From: Mesorhizobium sp. 113-3-3
GTDB taxonomy: Bacteria; Pseudomonadota; Alphaproteobacteria; Rhizobiales; Rhizobiaceae
Reading direction: 5' to 3'
DNA length: 64,000 nt
NCBI RefSeq assembly: GCF_016756495.1
Contig: NZ_AP023243.1
Location: 5,336,501-5,400,500, forward strand
Below are positions 60,060 to 64,000 of the stretch, one piece after another. The translations under genes and the position numbers were made by a program. The notes under the pieces were generated by a model. It ran no database searches, had not been told where the DNA came from, and saw only the letters and a list, made by a program, of their open reading frames with translations. The stretch's first letter is position 1; every line of letters begins with the position of its first letter.

Positions 60060-61715
60060 ATGCCAAGGCATTTCATGACGATCGACGCCGCTCGCAAAAA
60101 CCTGACGGCAATCGAAAATTTCGCTGTCGACGAATTGCTGGCCGGCAGGCTCGACCGCCGCGATTTCCTGCGCCATGGCAGCGTGCTCGGCCTTTCCCTG
60201 CCGTTCCTGGGCGGCCTTGTCGCCGCTGCCGGCCTCGGCACGCAAAAGGCCCGCGCCGAAGGCAAGCCCGGCGGTACGGTGCGCGCGGGCGTGGCGACGC
60301 CCGGCGGCGCCATCGATCCCGTGACCTACTATGACAGCGGCAGCTACCAGCTGGTCTTCCAGACCGCCGAATTCCTCTGCATCACGCAGCCGGACCTCAC
60401 CTTGAAGCCGGTGCTGGCGGAAAGCTGGTCGCCCAACGCGGACGGCAGTGTCTGGACCTTCAAGCTGCGCAAGGGCGTGAAATTCCACAATGGCGAGGAC
60501 TTCAAGGCTGACGACGTGGTGGCGACCTTCGATCGCCTCGCCGACTCGAACGGAGCCTCGAATGCGCTTTCGGTGTTCAAGGGCCTGCTGTCCAAGGGCG
60601 GCACGCAGAAGGTCGACGACCACACCGTCGCCTTCCATCTCGATGCGCCGAACGGCAGCTTTCCCTATTCTGTGTCGATCGACAACTACAACGCCGTCAT
60701 CCTGCCGGCGAGCTACAAGGGCGACTACGAAAAGACCTTCGAGGGCACCGGACCATTCCGGCTGGAGAGCTACACGCCGAAGGTCGGCGCGACCTTCGTG
60801 CGCAATCCCGATTATTGGGGCGAAAAAGCGCTGCCCGACCGGCTCGAATTCAAGTTCTACGGCGATGTGCAGCCGCGTATCCTGGCGCTGCAGGCCGGCG
60901 AGGTCGACGTCCTCGACGCCGTGCCGCTCGACGTCAGCCAGGTGGTGCTGAACAGCCCCGACATCACGGTGCTGCGCGTCGCCTCGACCGCGCACCGCCA
61001 GCTGCACATGCGCTGCGACACCGGCCCGTTCACCGATAAGCGCGTGCGCCAGGCGCTGGCGCTCGGCATCGACCGCTCCAAGCTGGTCGACGGCCTGTGC
61101 CGCGGCATGGCGGCGACCGGCAATGACAGCCCGTTCGCCCCGGCCTTCCCCGCCAGCGACAAATCGGTGCCGCAGCGCGTCCAGGACATCGCCAAGGCCA
61201 AGCAACTCATGGAGGCGGCCGGCCTTGCGAGCGGCTTCGACATCACCCTGACGACGCTGCGCTATTCCGACATTCCGGGCTACGCGCAACTGTTCCAGAA
61301 TTTCGCCAAGGAGATCGGCGCCCGTATCGCGCTCAACATCGAGGACCAGGACAAATATTACGGCAAGGCGGTGTTCGGCCAGTCGGACTGGCTGGACAGC
61401 CCGTTGGGGATCACCGACTACGCGCACCGCAGCGTGCCGAATGTCTTCCTGAAAAGCCCGCTGGTCAGCGACGGCCCGTGGAACGCGGCGCATTTCAAGA
61501 ACCCCGCCTATGACGGCATGGTCACCTCCTACCTCAAGGCGCTCGACATCGGTGCGCAGCGCGCGGCGGCCTCCGACATCCAGAAGCTGCTGCTCGACGA
61601 GACGCCGGTCATTTTCAGCTATTTCCCGGACCTGCTGGTGCCGGTGCGCAAGAATGTCAGCGGCCTGCCGCCGATCGCCGCCGGCCTGCTGCTCGACCGC
61701 GTGTCGCTGGGATAG
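60060..61715 (+). CDS. Second peptide/opine-type binding protein, Tat-exported paralogue
   Basis: This is a 551-residue family 5 binding protein closely similar along its length to the one at 53409. DRRDFLRHGSVLGLSLPFLG is the twin-arginine leader, and PVLAESWSPNADGSVWTFKL, RKGVKFHNGEDFKADDV and LHMRCDTGPFTDKRVRQALA match the paralogue. No permease or ATPase follows, so it probably shares the importer at 55144-59022 and broadens its substrate range. ATGs at 60060 and 60075 are both possible. It is divergent from the broken LysR gene. A CGATGG/CCATCG hairpin at 61780-61795 follows the stop. Confidence 0.88.
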   Translation: MPRHFMTIDAARKNLTAIENFAVDELLAGRLDRRDFLRHGSVLGLSLPFLGGLVAAAGLGTQKARAEGKPGGTVRAGVATPGGAIDPVTYYDSGSYQLVFQTAEFLCITQPDLTLKPVLAESWSPNADGSVWTFKLRKGVKFHNGEDFKADDVVATFDRLADSNGASNALSVFKGLLSKGGTQKVDDHTVAFHLDAPNGSFPYSVSIDNYNAVILPASYKGDYEKTFEGTGPFRLESYTPKVGATFVRNPDYWGEKALPDRLEFKFYGDVQPRILALQAGEVDVLDAVPLDVSQVVLNSPDITVLRVASTAHRQLHMRCDTGPFTDKRVRQALALGIDRSKLVDGLCRGMAATGNDSPFAPAFPASDKSVPQRVQDIAKAKQLMEAAGLASGFDITLTTLRYSDIPGYAQLFQNFAKEIGARIALNIEDQDKYYGKAVFGQSDWLDSPLGITDYAHRSVPNVFLKSPLVSDGPWNAAHFKNPAYDGMVTSYLKALDIGAQRAAASDIQKLLLDETPVIFSYFPDLLVPVRKNVSGLPPIAAGLLLDRVSLG

Positions 61716-61890
61716 GGGCTGGATTGGACAATTCCACTTTTCGGGCGGTGGGGCGATCCACTTGCCGGGCTGCGAAGAGCGATGGGGGGCCATCGTTCGA
61801 GCCGCTCGATGCAAGGGAAACCCGCCGCCCGAAAACCCTCTCCGGCACCACAGTTCAATCCAGGTTCATCTCGCTGTGCGCCGACGCTCG

Positions 61891-62760
61891 ATGACAAAAC
61901 AAAAGAAACGGGAGACTACCATTCGCAAGCTTCATTTGCGCGGTCGCGGACCGCATTTCCCCCTGCTCGACACCATCGTGCAATACGAGTTCGAGCCGGG
62001 CTATGTCGCCTTCACCATGCCGATGCAGAAACGGCTGCGCGTGCAGGTGGGATCGATGATCGTCGCCGACACGACCAGGGCGCTGGTGCTCTACGAGAGC
62101 GACCATCTGCCGGTCTACTACTTCCCGATCAGCGATGTGCGCGAAGAATTCCTGCTGCCGAGCACGACGACGACCGAAAGCCCGTTCAAGGGCGTCGCCA
62201 CGCACTATTCGCTGAACACCGGCATCACGCTGGTCGAGGATGCCGCATGGCGCTATGTCGATCCGATCAAGGGATCGCCTGACCTGTCGGACTACATGTC
62301 CTTCTATTGGCCCAAGATGACGCACTGGTATGAGGAGGACGAAGAGATTTTCGTCCACGCCCGCGACCCTTTCCGCCGGGTCGACTGCCTGCCCTCCTCG
62401 CGGCGGGTGCAGGTCATCCTCGACGGCGAGCAGGTCGCCGATTCACGCCGTGGCGTCTTCCTGTTCGAGACCGGCCATCCGGTGCGCCACTATCTGCCGA
62501 TCTCCGACACGCGCCTCGATATGTTCGCACCCAGCCGATACATTTCGCGCTGCCCCTACAAGGGCATCTCCAACTACTATCACGTGACCACGCCCAAGAA
62601 GCGGCACGAGAACCTCGTCTGGTACTATCCCGAGCCGGTGCACGAGGCCGAGCGCATCAAGGGCCTGGTCTGCTTCCATCACGAACTGGTCGACAAGATC
62701 TTGGTCGATGGCGTTGAAATCCCGAAGGAATTCACGGCCGCCTCGAGCGGTTACTTCTGA
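61891..62760 (+). CDS. Protein with two DUF427 domains
   Basis: This 289-residue protein has two related halves, DTTRALVLYESDHLPVYYFP and DSRRGVFLFETGHPVRHYLP, each followed by CPYKG or PFKG segments: the DUF427 fold twice. DUF427 proteins are small, of unproven function, and often neighbour oxidoreductases. An in-frame ATG at 61891 has no ribosome binding site. An ATT at 61921 lies 6 bp after GGGAG, so the real N terminus may be RKLHLRGRGPHFPLLDT. It sits between the second binding protein and the SDR. Confidence 0.8.
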   Translation: MTKQKKRETTIRKLHLRGRGPHFPLLDTIVQYEFEPGYVAFTMPMQKRLRVQVGSMIVADTTRALVLYESDHLPVYYFPISDVREEFLLPSTTTTESPFKGVATHYSLNTGITLVEDAAWRYVDPIKGSPDLSDYMSFYWPKMTHWYEEDEEIFVHARDPFRRVDCLPSSRRVQVILDGEQVADSRRGVFLFETGHPVRHYLPISDTRLDMFAPSRYISRCPYKGISNYYHVTTPKKRHENLVWYYPEPVHEAERIKGLVCFHHELVDKILVDGVEIPKEFTAASSGYF

Positions 62761-62824
62761 GCATCGCCGCTCCCTTGATCGGCTCGCGCGCTGAGCGCTT
62801 GATCGAACCATAGCGTAGCGCATA

Positions 62825-62845
62825 CCCTCCCTGCTTCAGGGAGGG
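62825..62845 (+). promoter_or_regulatory. Hairpin sequestering the SDR ribosome binding site
   Basis: CCCTCCCTG (62825-62833) and CAGGGAGGG (62837-62845) form a perfect 9-bp stem with a CTT loop. The 3' arm is the GGGAGGG ribosome binding site, whose ATG is at 62852. A folded leader would hide the site; opening by temperature, a regulator or translation from upstream could expose it. Confidence 0.65.
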
Positions 62846-62851
62846 CTATCG

Positions 62852-63616
62852 ATGGATCTTTTCAAGCTGGACGGCAATGTCGCACTGGTCACTGGTGCCG
62901 GCAGTGGCATTGGCCAGGCGATCGCAATCGGATTGGCCGAGGCGGGAGCCGACGTCGCCTGTTTCGGTCATGCATCGAAAGGCGGGCTGGAAGAAACCGC
63001 GCACCAAATCGCGGCGCTTGGCCGCAAGGCTTTGGTGCTGACCGGAACAGTCACCTCGCAGAGCGATCTGGCGGCGGCAATCGACCGCGTCGAGGCCGAA
63101 CTCGGTGCGTTGACCGTCGCCGTCAACAATGCCGGCATCGCCGGTTCGGAACCGGCCGAGACCTTGTCGCTCGAGACATGGCAGAAGGTGCACGAGGTCA
63201 ACGTCGCCGGCGTGTTTCTGTCCTGTCAGGCCGAGGCCCGCAAGATGCTGGCGCGTCGCAAAGGCTCGATCATCAACATCGCCTCGATGTCCGGCACCAT
63301 CGTCAATCGCGGATTGACGCAAGCGCACTACAACTCCTCGAAAGCCGCCGTCATCCACATGTCGAAGAGCCTTGCCATGGAGTGGGCTGATCGCGGACTG
63401 CGCGTCAATGTCGTCAGTCCCGGCTACACGCTGACGCCGATGAACAAGCGGCCCGAAGTGGCGGAGGAGATCAAGATCTTCAAGCGCGACACGCCGATGG
63501 GGCGCATGGCCGCGCCGGAGGAAATGGTCGGGCCGACGGTGTTCCTGGCCAGCCGCGCATCGAGCTTCGTCACCGGCCTCGACCTGATCGTCGATGGCGG
63601 CTACGTCTGCTGGTAG
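62852..63616 (+). CDS. SDR-family oxidoreductase
   Basis: This is a 254-residue short-chain dehydrogenase. TGAGSGIGQAIAIGLAEAGA is a canonical TGxxxGxG site, NNAGIAG the NNAG motif, and IASMSGTIVNRGLTQAHYNS followed by SKAA provides Ser, Tyr and Lys. SPGYTLTPMNKRPEVAEEI and the C-terminal VDGGYVCW are typical. Such enzymes act on polyols, sugars or 3-oxoacyl-like substrates. As the last gene of the island it may oxidise an intermediate made by the upstream enzymes. The coenzyme and substrate are unknown. Confidence 0.88.
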   Translation: MDLFKLDGNVALVTGAGSGIGQAIAIGLAEAGADVACFGHASKGGLEETAHQIAALGRKALVLTGTVTSQSDLAAAIDRVEAELGALTVAVNNAGIAGSEPAETLSLETWQKVHEVNVAGVFLSCQAEARKMLARRKGSIINIASMSGTIVNRGLTQAHYNSSKAAVIHMSKSLAMEWADRGLRVNVVSPGYTLTPMNKRPEVAEEIKIFKRDTPMGRMAAPEEMVGPTVFLASRASSFVTGLDLIVDGGYVCW

Positions 63617-63677
63617 GACCGCATCGCGCGGAACTTTGCCTGCAGTCTGAATTTGTGCATCCGCGAAGCGTTAGTCG

Positions 63678-63707
63678 TTGCGCGAGATGAACGTTGGTAT
63701 ATATAAT
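63678..63707 (+). promoter_or_regulatory. AT-rich promoter-like sequence near right edge
   Basis: TATAAT (63702-63707) within an ATATATAATTT run is preceded, 18 bp upstream, by TTGCGC (63678-63683). It is unusually AT-rich for this window. A 19-codon open frame begins at the ATG at 63717. No clear downstream gene is visible before the window ends, and nothing else is recognised in 63617-63761. Confidence 0.35.
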
Positions 63708-63761
63708 TTCACCCTATGAAACGGGTTGGCGAGAAGGGGCTTGCCATGCCGACAGCCGAGA

Positions 63762-63977
63762 TCATGGGACCTTGATGGCTCGCACCTTGCAGGGCGCCGC
63801 AAGACTGACAATTGATCCGCAGACGATCGCTCCATCAGCGGTCTGTCGGCAGCCATGACGCGGGCGGCATATTCCCTCCTCACGAGAATTGAGCACCAAC
63901 TTGCCTGCGCCGGCCAACGCCAGCGCGACAATTTCGGCGCCGACGGCCTTGCGCAGCGAACAACCTATCCAACACAA
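63762..63977 (-). CDS. Possible small Cys-containing protein
   Basis: This 71-codon frame from TTG 63977 includes CRPRHGCRQTADGAIVCG and a further Cys (AAPCKVRAIKVP). Four closely placed Cys residues and the TADGAIVCG segment look more protein-like than a random antisense frame. The start codon is poor and there is no clear ribosome binding site. The true gene may begin differently. The function is unknown. Confidence 0.3.
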   Translation of the reverse strand: MCWIGCSLRKAVGAEIVALALAGAGKLVLNSREEGICRPRHGCRQTADGAIVCGSIVSLAAPCKVRAIKVP

Positions 63978-64000
63978 TCAAGAAAAGCCGCAAGAAGGGA

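Noticed and set aside
60018..61814. Minus-strand open frame of 598 codons opposite the second binding protein
   Set aside because: It mirrors the similar antisense frame opposite the first binding protein and carries no domain.

Overview
ORGANISM. The window looks like chromosomal DNA of a Mesorhizobium-like member of the Rhizobiales. The evidence is high GC, an atp F0 operon that encodes both b and b' subunits, a BacA-type peptide transporter, many sugar and peptide ABC importers with LacI, GntR and LysR regulators, and GC-rich intergenic repeats. No rRNA, tRNA, CRISPR array, transposase or phage gene was recognised. REGION 1 (1-14.3 kb) is mostly housekeeping: the edge of a family 2 glycosyltransferase, a radical SAM protein, RNase HII, the F0 operon (I, a, c, b', b) with a readable promoter and shared terminator, a SleB-type cell wall hydrolase, an MFS exporter divergent from a LysR gene, Der GTPase with a YfgM-like TPR protein, a secreted polysaccharide deacetylase and BacA. 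REGION 2 (14.3-21.8 kb) holds small accessory units: a YbfB-type MFS protein, a LysR gene divergent from a 74-residue protein, an M29 aminopeptidase, DUF488, an ArsC/Spx-like protein, an ArsR-SRPBCC pair, a SnoaL-like protein, an SRAP peptidase and a small zinc-ribbon protein. REGION 3 (21.8-26.7 kb) is a polyamine-type ABC importer with an XRE-cupin regulator. REGION 4 (26.8-35.5 kb) combines a GntR regulator, an SMP-30 lactonase, an enolase-superfamily dehydratase, a ribose-type ABC importer, an SDR, an aldose 1-epimerase and an FAH-family enzyme. Together these read as uptake plus a non-phosphorylative oxidative pathway for one sugar. REGION 5 (35.6-42.4 kb) has two more sugar ABC modules, one without its own binding protein, followed by a LacI regulator. 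REGION 6 (42.45-42.64 kb) is a strong candidate small RNA with three hairpins, each exposing an anti-Shine-Dalgarno CTCCTCCC loop, a promoter at its 5' end and a terminator as its third hairpin. This is the most striking non-coding element. REGION 7 (42.7-48.2 kb) is a TetR-controlled RND efflux operon with two matching operators. REGION 8 (48.2-63.6 kb) is a large uncharacterised catabolic island: LysR, a BesD/HalD-like Fe(II)/2-oxoglutarate oxygenase, GntR, two divergent enolase-superfamily enzymes, a peptide/opine-type ABC importer with a twin-arginine binding protein, a frameshifted LysR gene, a second paralogous twin-arginine binding protein, a double-DUF427 protein and an SDR whose ribosome binding site lies inside a perfect hairpin. 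The substrates of regions 4, 5 and 8 cannot be read from sequence alone.
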